Below are positions 54,093-63,996 of a DNA stretch of 64,000 bases, one piece after another. The notes under the pieces were generated by a model, which worked only from the letters and a program-made list of their open reading frames with translations, was not told the origin of the DNA and did no database searches. The translations under genes and the position numbers were made by a program. The stretch is from Moraxella oblonga NBRC 102422 (GTDB lineage Bacteria > Pseudomonadota > Gammaproteobacteria > Pseudomonadales > Moraxellaceae): NCBI RefSeq assembly GCF_001598275.1, contig NZ_BCYQ01000012.1, positions 1 through 64,000 on the forward strand, written 5' to 3'. Each line of letters begins with the position of its first letter. The first letter of the stretch is position 1.

Positions 54093-54716
54093 TTAAAAAT
54101 GTTTTAAATAATTGCAAGCAGTTTCTGATTTGTTTTCACACGCTTTTTGATACCAGTATTTTGCCTGTTTGTCGCTTTGAGTAACACCTTGCCCCTTTAA
54201 ATAACGATTACCTAAATATAATTGAGCGGTTGGGTTATTTTGTTCGGCAGATTTTTGATACCAATATACTGCTTTTTCATAATCCACAGGTACGCCATCA
54301 CCTTGATAATAAATAACACCCAAATTAAGTTGAGCATAATCATAACCTTGATTGGCGGATTTTTCAAGCCAATAACGAGCTTTTTCAAAATCCTGCTCCA
54401 CGCCATTGCCTTGATGATAAAATTCGCCCATTAAATATTGAGACTTAGCGATGCCTTGTTCGGCAGAGTTTTCACACCAATAAATTCTGGCTTCACTCAT
54501 ATCGTGATGTTTTTGCATTTGATGAGTTATGTCGCATAAAAAGGCTTGGGCATCTTTATCGCCTTGTTCGGCTTTAATTTGTATTTCGTGGTCGCTCCCA
54601 TCGTCATAGCCCATTACTTTATAAGCTGGATTAGCAAATGAAATACAGCCATATAAACTTGCAAACATAAATACCGTTATTTTTGCCAATAAACGACTTT
54701 TAATTTGATTAAACAT
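54093..54716 (-). CDS. Exported Sel1-repeat protein
   Basis: A 207-residue periplasmic protein with a signal peptide (cleavage near C-I-S-F-A) and about four Sel1 repeats (Q-Y-L-M-G-E-F-Y-H-Q-G-N-G-V-E-Q-D and Q-L-N-L-G-V-I-Y-Y-Q-G-D-G-V). It has the same C-x7-C cap (A-C-E-N-K-S-E-T-A-C) as the Sel1 protein at 49291. No partner genes are recognisable. Follows gor on the same strand, after a terminator. Confidence 0.85.
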   Translation of the reverse strand: MFNQIKSRLLAKITVFMFASLYGCISFANPAYKVMGYDDGSDHEIQIKAEQGDKDAQAFLCDITHQMQKHHDMSEARIYWCENSAEQGIAKSQYLMGEFYHQGNGVEQDFEKARYWLEKSANQGYDYAQLNLGVIYYQGDGVPVDYEKAVYWYQKSAEQNNPTAQLYLGNRYLKGQGVTQSDKQAKYWYQKACENKSETACNYLKHF

Positions 54717-54731
54717 TGTATTTTTCCTTAA

Positions 54732-54767
54732 AAAATAGGAATAATCTTTTACAATTATTCCTATTTT
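54732..54767 (-). terminator. gor terminator
   Basis: AAAATAGGAATAAT / ATTATTCCTATTTT perfect 14-bp stem with an 8-nt loop; on the minus strand the T-run follows. Confidence 0.8.
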
Positions 54768-54771
54768 ATTT

Positions 54772-56136
54772 TTATCTCATCGTTACAAACTCTTCACTTC
54801 CTGTCGGGTGAATGGCAACGGTGTCATCAAAGTCTCTTTTGGTTGCCCCCATCTTGATGGCAACGGCAAAACCCTGAATCATCTCATCAACGCCAAAGCC
54901 CACACCATGTAGTCCGACCACCTTTTGGTCATCGCCTACGCAGATAAGCTTCATCAGGCATGGTTCACGATGGGCAGTGATGGCAGAATACATGGGGGTA
55001 AAACTTGACCGATAAACTTTGACGTTGTCAGCCCCAAATTCATCAATGGCACTTTGTTCGCTCATGCCAATCGTGCCAATGGGCGGGTGACTAAAAATAA
55101 CTGTTGGTACAAGTGTATAATCCAAATGTTCGTTGGGTTTGTTGTTGAATAGTCGCTCGGCGAGTCTGCGACCACTTGCCACCGCCACAGGGGTTAACTC
55201 AATGCCATGTTCAATAATATCGCCCACCGCATAAATACCCTCTACATTGGTGTTTTGGAATTTATCTACGATGATTTGCCCTTTGGTGTTCACTGCCACG
55301 CCTGCTTTGTGCAAATCAATCACATCAGTAGCAGGCACTCGCCCTGTCGCCCAAATCAAGCATTCTGTATTTAGTGTTTGACCGTTGTCAAAATAGATGG
55401 TCAGTTCATTGTCATTTTTGGTGATTTTGACTGGATTGACACCAGTGTGAAAAGTGATACCGTCCTTTGTCATGATGTCTTGGAGTGTATCAACAATGTC
55501 TTTGTCAAAATTTTTCAAAATGCCACTACGTACGCACAAATGTGTCTGTACACCAAAAGCATTCATCACGCCTGCAATCTCAACGCCGATGTAACCACCA
55601 CCTACGATGGCAACCGATTTTGGCAATGTGGTCAAATCAAAAAATCCGTCCGAATCAATGCCGTGCTCTGCCCCCTCGATGTTTGGACGGCTTGGACGAC
55701 CCCCTGTGGCGATGGTGATGTGGTCAGCGGTGATGGTTTGTGTTGTGCCGTCTTCGTGGGTAACCTCAATGGTTTTGTTGTTCACAAATTTGGCAAAACC
55801 ATTGATGAGTGTTACGCCATTTTTGTCAAATCCACGTTGATAAGAGGCGTGGATACGACTGATGTAGGCGGTGCGATTTTCAACCAATTTGGCAAAATTA
55901 AACTTTTTAAAATCAAGTTCAAAACCATAATCAGGGGCGTAGGCATGAATGGCGGTTGCCATATTTGCACCATACCAAAGTACTTTTTTGGGAACACAGC
56001 CAACATTGACACATGTACCACCGATGTGGCGAGCTTCAATGATGGCAACCTTTTTACCATACATGGCGGCACGATTGGCGGAGGCGATGCCACCACTACC
56101 GCCACCTATGCTAATATAATCAAAATGTTGAGTCAT
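54772..56136 (-). CDS. gor: Glutathione-disulfide reductase
   Basis: A 454-residue flavoprotein reducing GSSG with NADPH. The FAD motif G-G-G-S-G-G is at the N-terminus. The redox Cys pair in [12 protein letters not shown] is at 42/47. The NADPH motif is [10 protein letters not shown] with downstream Arg typical of NADP preference. The C-terminal H-P-T-G-S-E-E active-site motif is present ([10 protein letters not shown]). Length is normal. Downstream of serA in the same direction. Confidence 0.95.
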   Translation of the reverse strand: MTQHFDYISIGGGSGGIASANRAAMYGKKVAIIEARHIGGTCVNVGCVPKKVLWYGANMATAIHAYAPDYGFELDFKKFNFAKLVENRTAYISRIHASYQRGFDKNGVTLINGFAKFVNNKTIEVTHEDGTTQTITADHITIATGGRPSRPNIEGAEHGIDSDGFFDLTTLPKSVAIVGGGYIGVEIAGVMNAFGVQTHLCVRSGILKNFDKDIVDTLQDIMTKDGITFHTGVNPVKITKNDNELTIYFDNGQTLNTECLIWATGRVPATDVIDLHKAGVAVNTKGQIIVDKFQNTNVEGIYAVGDIIEHGIELTPVAVASGRRLAERLFNNKPNEHLDYTLVPTVIFSHPPIGTIGMSEQSAIDEFGADNVKVYRSSFTPMYSAITAHREPCLMKLICVGDDQKVVGLHGVGFGVDEMIQGFAVAIKMGATKRDFDDTVAIHPTGSEEFVTMR

Positions 56137-56180
56137 GATATTTTTTCCAAATAAAACAGCAGATATATTCTATCACAAAA

Positions 56181-56211
56181 TCAAAACCGCCTAAATAAAA
56201 AGCGGCTTTGA
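56181..56211 (-). terminator. serA terminator
   Basis: TCAAAACCGC / GCGGCTTTGA stem with one mismatch and an AT-rich loop; T-rich on the minus-strand side. Confidence 0.5.
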
Positions 56212-56227
56212 TGTTTAAAAAATAGGG

Positions 56228-57454
56228 TTAGAACAGCACACGCACCTTGATGGTTTCGGCAATGGCACGCAGGCGTGCAAGTGCTTTGGTAGAATCCGAA
56301 TCGTCCACGTCCATGATGAGATAACCAACATCGCCACGTGTCATCATGGATTGGGCGACAATGTTGATGCCAGCATCGGCAAATGAGGCATTCACCTGAG
56401 ACAGCACACCAGGGACGTTTTTGTGAATGTGGAGCAGACGATGGGTGTTGTCAGCAAATGGAATGCAGACGTTGGGGAAGTTGACCGAGCTTGTGGTGTC
56501 GCCTTGGTCAGAATAACGAACGAATTTTTCGGCAACTTCAAGCCCGATGTTTGCTTGGGCTTCTTGGGTTGAACCGCCCACATGGGGGGTCAATATGACG
56601 TTGTCAAAAGCACGCAGTGGTGAGATAAATTCTTCGTCTGCTGATTTTGGTTCTTTGGGGAATACGTCAATGGCTGCCCCCAAGAGTTTGCCATTTTTTA
56701 GGGCGGACGCTAGGTCATCAATATTGACACAGCCTCCACGAGCAGCATTGATAAAAAATGAGCCGTCTTTCATTTTGTCAAATTGGGCTTTGGTCATCAT
56801 GCCACGAGTATTTGGCAAATCAGGCACGTGCAATGTAACAACATCTGCTTTTTCCAAAAGTTCATCAAGGCTACCGACTTGTACAGCGTTGCCTAGTGGT
56901 AGCTTGGTAACAACGTCATGATAAATCACCTTCATGCCCAAACTTTCGGCAAGTACAGACAACTGCGAGCCGATAGAACCATAACCTACGATGCCTAGTG
57001 TCTTGCCACGCACTTCATAACTGTCTTTGGCAGATTTGTTCCAGCCACCACGATGGACGACTGCATTTTTTTCTGGAATGCCACGCATGAGCATGATGGT
57101 TTCGGCAAGGACAAGCTCAGCAACGGAGCGAGTGTTTGAGTAGGGGGCATTGAACACAGGAATGCCAAGCTCTAAGGCTGCATCCAAATCCACTTGGTTT
57201 GTGCCAATACAAAAACAGCCAATGGCAATCAGTTTTTCGGCGGATTCTAGTACTTTGCGAGTAAGTTGAGTGCGTGAGCGAATGCCGATAAAGTGGGCGT
57301 CTTTGATTTTTTCAATCAACTCCTCTTCATCAAGGGCGGATTTGATGGATTCTATGTTGGTGTAGCCTGCTTCATTGAGAACTTTTAGGGCGTTATCATG
57401 TACGCCTTCTAGGAGCAAAAAGCGGATTTTGTGTTTGTCAAGAGATAGGGTCAT
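56228..57454 (-). CDS. serA: D-3-phosphoglycerate dehydrogenase
   Basis: A 408-residue NAD-dependent enzyme, first step of serine synthesis. The NAD motif is G-Y-G-S-I-G-S. The catalytic Arg is in N-A-A-R-G-G, and the His in P-H-V-G-G-S-T. A C-terminal ACT domain (from about 335) ends D-V-G-Y-L-I-M-D-V and implies serine feedback. Length is that of the E. coli type. ATG 57454 with AGGA is preferred to a TTG two codons upstream. Preceded by a 486-bp gap. Confidence 0.95.
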   Translation of the reverse strand: MTLSLDKHKIRFLLLEGVHDNALKVLNEAGYTNIESIKSALDEEELIEKIKDAHFIGIRSRTQLTRKVLESAEKLIAIGCFCIGTNQVDLDAALELGIPVFNAPYSNTRSVAELVLAETIMLMRGIPEKNAVVHRGGWNKSAKDSYEVRGKTLGIVGYGSIGSQLSVLAESLGMKVIYHDVVTKLPLGNAVQVGSLDELLEKADVVTLHVPDLPNTRGMMTKAQFDKMKDGSFFINAARGGCVNIDDLASALKNGKLLGAAIDVFPKEPKSADEEFISPLRAFDNVILTPHVGGSTQEAQANIGLEVAEKFVRYSDQGDTTSSVNFPNVCIPFADNTHRLLHIHKNVPGVLSQVNASFADAGINIVAQSMMTRGDVGYLIMDVDDSDSTKALARLRAIAETIKVRVLF

Positions 57455-57626
57455 GAACAATCCTTATAAAGTAAGTTGGGCAAGTTTGTATTTATACACC
57501 GATTGACTCAATTTTGCAAAGGGTTTTTAAAGAAATTTTTTATAGGGTATAACTACCTTTATAACACTATTTATATTTATCAATCAGTTAGAAATAAAAA
57601 TATCGCGTTTTAGGTTGAAAATGGCT

Positions 57627-57697
57627 ACCCGACCACTTAATCTTATAAAATTAAAGATGGTCTTAGAATTAAGAGATTAAGTGGTTGGGTGTTTTTT
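57627..57697 (+). terminator. Orphan terminator hairpin upstream of serA
   Basis: ACCCGACCACTTAATCT / AGATTAAGTGGTTGGGT, a 17-bp stem with one G-U pair, 30-nt loop, then a G and six Ts. No annotated plus-strand gene precedes it. Confidence 0.75.
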
Positions 57698-57903
57698 GTC
57701 AAAAACTGGTCTGATAAAAAACTCACGGTCTGCGTTTTTTTTTGCTAGAAAAACGTGCGATTTATCTCATTTTTAATTGTAAATACAAAAGATAGGCATA
57801 CCCTAAAAATATTTCAAAAAGCAGAGGTCAAAAATCAAGAGTTGAATTTTTGCAAAAATACCTGTTTGTTAGGCATGCACTTGTCTTGGCAAGTTTGGCA
57901 AAT

Positions 57904-57935
57904 AAAAAACCACACCTTTTTGATGTGGTTTTTTT
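57904..57935. terminator. Terminator of RND operon
   Basis: AAAAACCACA / TGTGGTTTTT stem with a 9-nt loop and T-run; flanking A-run makes it bidirectional. Confidence 0.8.
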
Positions 57936-57940
57936 TGGTG

Positions 57941-60900
57941 TTAGTGGGTTTTTAACTTTTTAAGCCAAACGCCCACATCGTCCATGAGTGTATAAACCAC
58001 AGGAATGACCACGAGGCTTAAAAAGGTGGATGTAATAAGACCGCCCAACACCGCCACCGCCATTGGACGGCGAAAAGTTGGGTCAGCACCACCCCACCCA
58101 AAGACAAGCGGTAGCATACCTGCCCCCATTGCTATCGTAGTCATGATGATTGGTCTGGCACGTTTGGAGCAAGCGTCCAAAATCGCCTCCACACGATTTT
58201 TACCATCTTGTTCAGCGATGATGGCATAATCCACAAGGAGAATGGAGTTTTTGGTGGCGATACCCATGAGCATGATAAAGCCAATCATGGACGAAATAGA
58301 TAGGCTAGACCCTGTTATGACAAGACCTATCAATGCTCCGCCAATAGACAATGGTAGTGCCATGAGGATTGTAAAGGGTTGTAAAATCTTGTGAAATAAC
58401 AAGACCAATATCCCAAAAATACAAAATATCCCAACCCCCATAGCAATCACAAAGCCTGTAAATAACTCCGCCATACTATCGGCTTGCCCTTCGTCCATCA
58501 CGCTAATACCCTCTGGCAGGTTCGTTATGGCAGGCAGGGATTTGACGGCTTTAATGACTTCGCCAAGCTCGTCAGAGGATTGGACGGTGATTTTGATGCT
58601 ACGCTCACGATCAAGACGGCGGATTTGGGCATCGCCTGTGCTAAATTTAATGATTGCTACCTCAGAGAGTTTAACAGCGTTGCCTGTATTGCTTGGCACA
58701 TATAAGGTAGATAAGGAGTTTAGGTCGGCACGCACCTCATCAGACAGTCGCACCACAACAGGGATTTGGCGTGTGTCTAGGTTTAGTTTTGATAACATTC
58801 TGTCATAATCACCCTTAGTGGCGATACGCAGAGTATCGGCAATGGCTTGGGTTGTTACACCCTTATCTGCCATACGCATGGGGTCTGGTATGACAGTAAG
58901 TTCGGGCTTGGGCAAAGGTTTGTTACTACTGACTGACGATACCATAGGTAGGGTGCGAATTTGACTAATGACATTTTCGGCAGTCTGTTCAAGAAGTTTG
59001 GCGTTGTCCGAACGTAGTGAAAAGCCATATCCTGTATCACCTCCTGCACTGATACCTACTGTAAAACGTGCTGATGGAATGTCTTTAAGAGTCTTTGTGA
59101 TGGCTTGTTCTATCTTGACTTTGCTAGGACGCTCACCACGTGGAGCAAGCACGATGTTCAAGGTGGCGTTGTTTTCTGAACTTGCGGACGCATTACGACT
59201 GTCTGTGCCACCTGTGGTTGCCCCTACTGACACAAAAACTGATTGTACGCCCTCAATGGCACTAATACTGCTGGCTGTCATGTCGGCAATGGCAACGGTA
59301 TCTTTTAGTACAGAGTCTGGTGTAAGTTCTAGGGTAACTTGGGTTTGGTCGCTATCATCAGGTGGTACGAATGAACCTGACAAAAGCCCCACCAATGACA
59401 ATGAACCAACAAACAATAAAATGGTCGCCACCATGGTGATGAAGCGATTTTTTAATACCCATTTGATGATGTCAAGATAGACATTCATGATTTGGCTTGT
59501 GGGCTTGGCGTGGACTTTTTGGGGTTTTAAAATATAAGCTGCCATCATGGGTGTTACCAAACGAGCCACAAGTAGAGAAATGAATACTGAGATTGCTGCC
59601 GTCCAACCAAACTGCTGAAAGAACTGACCCACCACACCACTCATAAAAGCAGTTGGTAAAAATACAGCAATTAGTGTAAATGTCGTGGCTATCACCGCAA
59701 GTCCGATTTCATCGGCAGCTTCCATCGCCGATTCATAGGGGGTTTTGCCCATGTGCAGATGTCGCATGATGTTTTCTACTTCTACGATGGCATCATCAAC
59801 AAGCACCCCAATGACCAGTGATAAAGCAAGCAATGAGATGATGTTTAAGCTAAAATCAAACAAATGCATGGCTAAAAAAGTGGGTATGATGGATAGGGGT
59901 AACGCTGCTGCCGTTACCACAGTTGCTCGCCAATCTTTTAAAAAAATGAGTACCACAATAACCGCCAAAATACAACCTTCAATGAGCATTTGCATACTGG
60001 CTTTGTAATCTTCGGCGACAGGTTTGGCATTGTCGTAGATTTTTTGAATGTGAATGTGGGGCATTTGTTGGCTAAGTTTGGCAAGCTCTTTGTCAATGCC
60101 TTTTACCATATCCACTTCGCTTGCTCCACGAGAGCGAGTAAAATTGATTGCCACCACTGTTTTGTTGTCTAATTTTGCTACGCTACTGATGTCAGCATGG
60201 GCGTCTGTGATGTTGGCAAGTTGCCCAAGTGGTACGCCTCCTGCTGGGGTGATGACTTGGATTTGGGCAAGTTCTGATAGGCTTTTGGCAGAACCTAATA
60301 CCCTGATGGTTTGTATGCCACCGCCAATCTTTGCCATGCCACCTGTGGCATCTAGTTGCGAGGTACTGATTTGGTTTGATAGATTACTGATGGGCATTTG
60401 CCAACCATTTAATTTGTCCAAATCTGGGGCAACAATAATTTGGCGTTCTATGCCACCGATGCGATTCATCGTGCCGACACCTGTAATGTTGGATAGGCGT
60501 TTATTTAAAGTATCATCAACAAACCATGACAGCTCCGCTTCGCTCATCACATCACTTGCTACCGAATAACTCACAACAGGAAATCCTGCGGTAGAGACCT
60601 TGGTAATGATGGGTGTTTCGCTACTGGCTGGCAAATCGTTTTGGATTTCATCTAGGGCAGAACGGACATCATCTAAGGCTTCGTTTAAATCTTTTTCCAA
60701 TTTAAATTCGGTATGAATGGTTGCTACACCCGTTTGTAGGGTGGAACGAATGTGCTTGACTCCCGAAATGGTGGTGAGTTTGTTTTCTATTTTTTTGGCG
60801 ACATCCGTTTCAAGTTGAGCAGGACTTGCCCCTGTATAAGGTATGGTTACGATGACAGCAGGAACATCAATGTCAGGAAATTGTTGAACCTTCATGCTTT

Positions 60901-60988
60901 TAAAGCCAATAATGCCCCCAAGCATCAATAGGGTAAAAATTAAAATTGCCACCAGTGGGTTTTTGATAGAATATGCTGAAAAATTCAT
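57941..60988 (-). CDS. RND efflux pump permease
   Basis: A 1015-residue inner-membrane proton antiporter of the AcrB/HAE1 type, with 12 helices and two large periplasmic loops. It begins F-S-A-Y-S-I-K-N-P and has the proton-relay Asp pair in I-G-V-L-V-D-D-A-I-V-E-V-E-N near residue 400, and a matching second half. Shorter than AcrB by about 30 residues. It overlaps the adaptor gene by four bases. No outer-membrane factor gene or regulator is adjacent, so it probably borrows a TolC-type channel from elsewhere. Substrate unknown. Confidence 0.93.
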   Translation of the reverse strand: MNFSAYSIKNPLVAILIFTLLMLGGIIGFKSMKVQQFPDIDVPAVIVTIPYTGASPAQLETDVAKKIENKLTTISGVKHIRSTLQTGVATIHTEFKLEKDLNEALDDVRSALDEIQNDLPASSETPIITKVSTAGFPVVSYSVASDVMSEAELSWFVDDTLNKRLSNITGVGTMNRIGGIERQIIVAPDLDKLNGWQMPISNLSNQISTSQLDATGGMAKIGGGIQTIRVLGSAKSLSELAQIQVITPAGGVPLGQLANITDAHADISSVAKLDNKTVVAINFTRSRGASEVDMVKGIDKELAKLSQQMPHIHIQKIYDNAKPVAEDYKASMQMLIEGCILAVIVVLIFLKDWRATVVTAAALPLSIIPTFLAMHLFDFSLNIISLLALSLVIGVLVDDAIVEVENIMRHLHMGKTPYESAMEAADEIGLAVIATTFTLIAVFLPTAFMSGVVGQFFQQFGWTAAISVFISLLVARLVTPMMAAYILKPQKVHAKPTSQIMNVYLDIIKWVLKNRFITMVATILLFVGSLSLVGLLSGSFVPPDDSDQTQVTLELTPDSVLKDTVAIADMTASSISAIEGVQSVFVSVGATTGGTDSRNASASSENNATLNIVLAPRGERPSKVKIEQAITKTLKDIPSARFTVGISAGGDTGYGFSLRSDNAKLLEQTAENVISQIRTLPMVSSVSSNKPLPKPELTVIPDPMRMADKGVTTQAIADTLRIATKGDYDRMLSKLNLDTRQIPVVVRLSDEVRADLNSLSTLYVPSNTGNAVKLSEVAIIKFSTGDAQIRRLDRERSIKITVQSSDELGEVIKAVKSLPAITNLPEGISVMDEGQADSMAELFTGFVIAMGVGIFCIFGILVLLFHKILQPFTILMALPLSIGGALIGLVITGSSLSISSMIGFIMLMGIATKNSILLVDYAIIAEQDGKNRVEAILDACSKRARPIIMTTIAMGAGMLPLVFGWGGADPTFRRPMAVAVLGGLITSTFLSLVVIPVVYTLMDDVGVWLKKLKTH

Positions 60989-62142
60989 TTTGCCCCCACA
61001 GTATCTGCCATGACGATGTGCACCAAATCACCTTCATTTAAAAAACTGACGCCATTGGCTACGATGAGGGTATCAAGTGGCAAATCGGTAGCGACTTGGT
61101 CTTGGTTGTGAGCGATGAGGTGAACGCGTGTGCGAGTGGTTTGGTAAATGGGTTTGTCGCTTGGCTTGTCTTGGTTTTGGTAAGGATTAAGTGTCCATAC
61201 ATAATCATAGCCGTCTGTGTTGATTATTGCACTGCTGGGTATGGCATGATGCGTGGTGTTGCCAAACACAAATTTGCCACGTTGATACATACCAGCTTTT
61301 AGCATAGGGTGGGGCGGGGTGGCAACATGTACAATAATCTCACGCCCACTATTGGCGGTGGGTGATAAATGAGTAACTTTGCCTTGAATGATTTCGTCAT
61401 TGACCATCACTTCGGCGGTTTGTCCAACGTGAATTTTTTGAGCATCAGCAGGCGAGAGTGTGGCTTGCCATTCTAGCTTGCCACCTTTAATGATACTAAA
61501 AAGAGATGTGCCACCTACCGCCATGCCTACTTGGGCGTTTTTTGTACTTATCACGCCTGATATGGGCGAGATGATTTGGGTGTTGTTTAGGTTGTTTTTG
61601 GCGGTATTTAGGCGAGCAAGGCTTGCCTTTTGGGTGGCTTGGGTTTGTTTGACGGCGGTGCGATAAGTGTCCACTTGCTGATGGCTGATTGCATCTAGTT
61701 TAAGAAGTGGCTCAACCCTTGCCAAATCTGCCACTGCCTGTTCATGGCTTGCCACCGCCTGTTCGTAGTCAGCAATGGCTTGTGCGACATTTTCTTTGGC
61801 GGTTTGGTTGTCAAGTGTTGCCAAAACTTGCCCTGCCTTGACGGTGTCGCCTACTTCCACAAGCACCTGCTCAATGGTCGCTCCTGTGAATTTGGCAGAA
61901 ACTTCGGCGACATCTTTGGCATGTATTATGCCATTTGCCATGATATTTTCATCAATCGTCATGACCTTGGGTGTGGTAGCTTGAATGGTCATGGTGATGG
62001 GCTTGGTGTTGTTAGTGTTTTGGGTGGCTTGGGAAGTTTGGGAGGCGATTTGGGATTTGCCAGTGTTTTTGCCTAATAAAAATCCCATAAAAATCAATAA
62101 TATTGCCCCAATTAGGGTAAAAATATGTGTTGTTTTCATCAT
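60985..62142 (-). CDS. RND periplasmic adaptor (membrane fusion protein)
   Basis: A 385-residue adaptor with an N-terminal membrane anchor (about 6-25), a lipoyl-type half motif (G-A-T-I-E-Q-V-L-V-E-V-G-D-T-V-K-A-G-Q-V-L-A), a helical hairpin (about 115-185) and the second lipoyl half (I-S-P-I-S-G-V-I-S). Beta-barrel and membrane-proximal domains follow. No lipobox Cys. ATGA overlap with the permease shows a coupled operon. Confidence 0.93.
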   Translation of the reverse strand: MMKTTHIFTLIGAILLIFMGFLLGKNTGKSQIASQTSQATQNTNNTKPITMTIQATTPKVMTIDENIMANGIIHAKDVAEVSAKFTGATIEQVLVEVGDTVKAGQVLATLDNQTAKENVAQAIADYEQAVASHEQAVADLARVEPLLKLDAISHQQVDTYRTAVKQTQATQKASLARLNTAKNNLNNTQIISPISGVISTKNAQVGMAVGGTSLFSIIKGGKLEWQATLSPADAQKIHVGQTAEVMVNDEIIQGKVTHLSPTANSGREIIVHVATPPHPMLKAGMYQRGKFVFGNTTHHAIPSSAIINTDGYDYVWTLNPYQNQDKPSDKPIYQTTRTRVHLIAHNQDQVATDLPLDTLIVANGVSFLNEGDLVHIVMADTVGAK

Positions 62143-62276
62143 TATGCTTTATGAGTTGTGGATAACAAGGTCATTGTAGCAGGGTGGGTAACATTGTCAA
62201 GATTTTGGTGTGTGTGGTTTTTGGGGTGATTGGCATTCTAAATGGGTTTTTTGTGCTTAATTTTTTAATAACGCAC

Positions 62277-62319
62277 AAAAAATAACGCCCCTTAAAAGTA
62301 TCTAGGAGCGTTATTTTTA
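62277..62319 (-). terminator. mdh terminator
   Basis: AAAAATAACGC / GCGTTATTTTT stem, extended by CCT/AGG past one mismatch, with an 11-nt loop; A and T runs on both sides. Confidence 0.75.
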
Positions 62320-62329
62320 TTAAAGCTGA

Positions 62330-63316
62330 TTATAGCAAATGACTAATCGCATCACGCTCATCGGTCAGCTCTTTTAGGGTGATGTTAATGCGTTCTTGGC
62401 TAAATTCGTCAATTTCTAAGCCTTGAACGATTTTGTACTCACCGTTTTCGCAGGTTACAGGGAAACCAAACATCACGCCTTCTGGGATACCATAAGAGCC
62501 ATCTGATGGAATGCCCATAGTTACCCACTCACCATTTGTACCCAATGCCCAATCACGCATATGGTCAATGGCAGCGTTGGCAGCAGAAGCAGCAGAAGAC
62601 AAACCACGAGCCTCAATGATAGCAGCGCCACGTTTACCAACGGTTGGCAGGAATACATTGGCGTTCCATTCTTGGTCGTTAATCATGTCTTTGACAGACT
62701 CGCCACCTATGGTAGCAAAACGGTAGTCAGCATACATGGTTGGGCTGTGGTTACCCCAAACGGTGAGTTTTTTGATGTCTTTGACTTCTTTGCCAGTTTT
62801 CTTAGCCACTTGGGTCAAGGCACGGTTGTGGTCTAGGCGTAGCATGGCGGTGAAGTTCTTGGCAGGTAGGTCTGGGGCGGACTTCATGGCAATGTAGGCA
62901 TTGGTGTTGGCAGGGTTGCCGACTACTAGAACTTTAACATCACGGCTTGCCACGTCATTTAATGCTTTGCCTTGTGCGGTGAAAATTTTGGCGTTTTCTT
63001 GGAGTAAGTCAGCACGCTCCATGCCTGGTCCACGAGGTCTTGCACCCACTAGCAGGACATAATCAGCATCTTTGAATGCTACATTTGGGTCATCTGTGCC
63101 AATAACATCAACAAGCAATGGGAATGCACAGTCATCAAGCTCCATGATTACGCCTTGCAGGGCTTGTTGTGCTTTTTCCACAGGCACTTCTAGTAGTTGT
63201 AAAATCACAGGTTGGTCTTTGCCAAGCATTTCGCCAGATGCGATACGGAACAGTAGGCTGTAACCGATTTGACCTGCGGCACCAGTTACCGCAACACGAA
63301 CAGGTTGTTTGCTCAT
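62330..63316 (-). CDS. mdh: Malate dehydrogenase
   Basis: A 328-residue TCA-cycle enzyme of the cytosolic-type MDH group. The NAD motif [13 protein letters not shown] is at the start. The substrate Arg is in [11 protein letters not shown], and the catalytic pair in L-D-H-N-R and W-G-N-H-S-P. AAGGA lies before the ATG. The 260 bp upstream hold a hairpin (CCCCACCG 63472 / CGGTGGGG 63505) and no gene. Confidence 0.96.
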   Translation of the reverse strand: MSKQPVRVAVTGAAGQIGYSLLFRIASGEMLGKDQPVILQLLEVPVEKAQQALQGVIMELDDCAFPLLVDVIGTDDPNVAFKDADYVLLVGARPRGPGMERADLLQENAKIFTAQGKALNDVASRDVKVLVVGNPANTNAYIAMKSAPDLPAKNFTAMLRLDHNRALTQVAKKTGKEVKDIKKLTVWGNHSPTMYADYRFATIGGESVKDMINDQEWNANVFLPTVGKRGAAIIEARGLSSAASAANAAIDHMRDWALGTNGEWVTMGIPSDGSYGIPEGVMFGFPVTCENGEYKIVQGLEIDEFSQERINITLKELTDERDAISHLL

Positions 63317-63576
63317 AATCTTATCCTTAAATAATAAATGGGGGTAATTTTGCGATTAAAAACCATTTAAAATCTGCAAAATCATCCTAGTGTAGCATAT
63401 TTTTTGGGGTGCTTGCAAAGGGTTTTTGGGACAAATCACCGTCTGTTTTTGCAAATTTACCAACGTCATCGCCCCACCGTTCACCACCAATCATGGATTT
63501 GTGGCGGTGGGGTTATTTTGACAAATTTATGTTTAAAAATATGACATAAAATCCATCTATTGATAACTTAAATTGA

Positions 63577-63996
63577 TTAAAGATAATAGCAAGCTACGTC
63601 ATAACCATTGTCGCAAGCTCTGGCAAACCAATATTTAGCAGTATCTGGGTTTTTAGGTGCGCCATATCCGTTATCATACATCATAGCAAGATGAGTTTGA
63701 GCATGGGCAACTTCTTGTTCAGCCGATTTACCAAACCATTCTAATGCATTGGTATAATCTTGTTTTAAATAATACATCATTCCAAGAGCAAATTGAGCAT
63801 CAGCAACCCCTTGATTGGCAGATTTACCAAACCATTCAAAGGCACGAGCCTCATCTTGTTTAACACCCCTTCCAAAATAATACATCGTACCTAGATTATA
63901 CTCAGCCCCATCAAAACCCTGCTTGGCAGATTTGGTAAATAATTCATAGGCTTTGCCATAATCTTGGGCAACACCTTCTCCATGACGATACATCAT
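63577..63996 (-). CDS. Sel1-repeat protein, 5' end beyond window
   Basis: At least 139 residues of Sel1 repeats (M-M-Y-R-H-G-E-G-V-A-Q-D-Y-G-K-A, N-L-G-T-M-Y-Y-F-G-R-G-V-K-Q-D, M-M-Y-D-N-G-Y-G-A-P), ending in the same C-x7-C cap (A-C-D-N-G-Y-D-V-A-C) as the other two. An ATG lies at the very edge, but it is within a repeat, so the true start and signal peptide are probably outside the window. Confidence 0.8.
   Translation of the reverse strand: MMYRHGEGVAQDYGKAYELFTKSAKQGFDGAEYNLGTMYYFGRGVKQDEARAFEWFGKSANQGVADAQFALGMMYYLKQDYTNALEWFGKSAEQEVAHAQTHLAMMYDNGYGAPKNPDTAKYWFARACDNGYDVACYYL

Larger units (their letters stand above)
57455..57940. other. 486-bp gap upstream of serA
   Basis: AT-rich region without a convincing gene. 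It contains a weak TTGACT box at 57503, a large hairpin with T-run at 57627-57697, a smaller CGTTTTT/AAAAACG repeat near 57735 and the terminator of the RND operon at the right end. It may hold the serA promoter and possibly a small RNA reading rightwards. A 66-codon frame at 57755-57955 has no ribosome site or family. Confidence 0.5.

Noticed and set aside
55378-56154. 258-codon plus-strand frame opposite gor
   Set aside because: It is antisense to the FAD and NADPH domains of a clear glutathione reductase, with no ribosome site.
57755-57955. 66-codon frame in the serA-RND gap
   Set aside because: No ribosome site, no recognisable family, and it runs through the RND terminator hairpin; probably chance.
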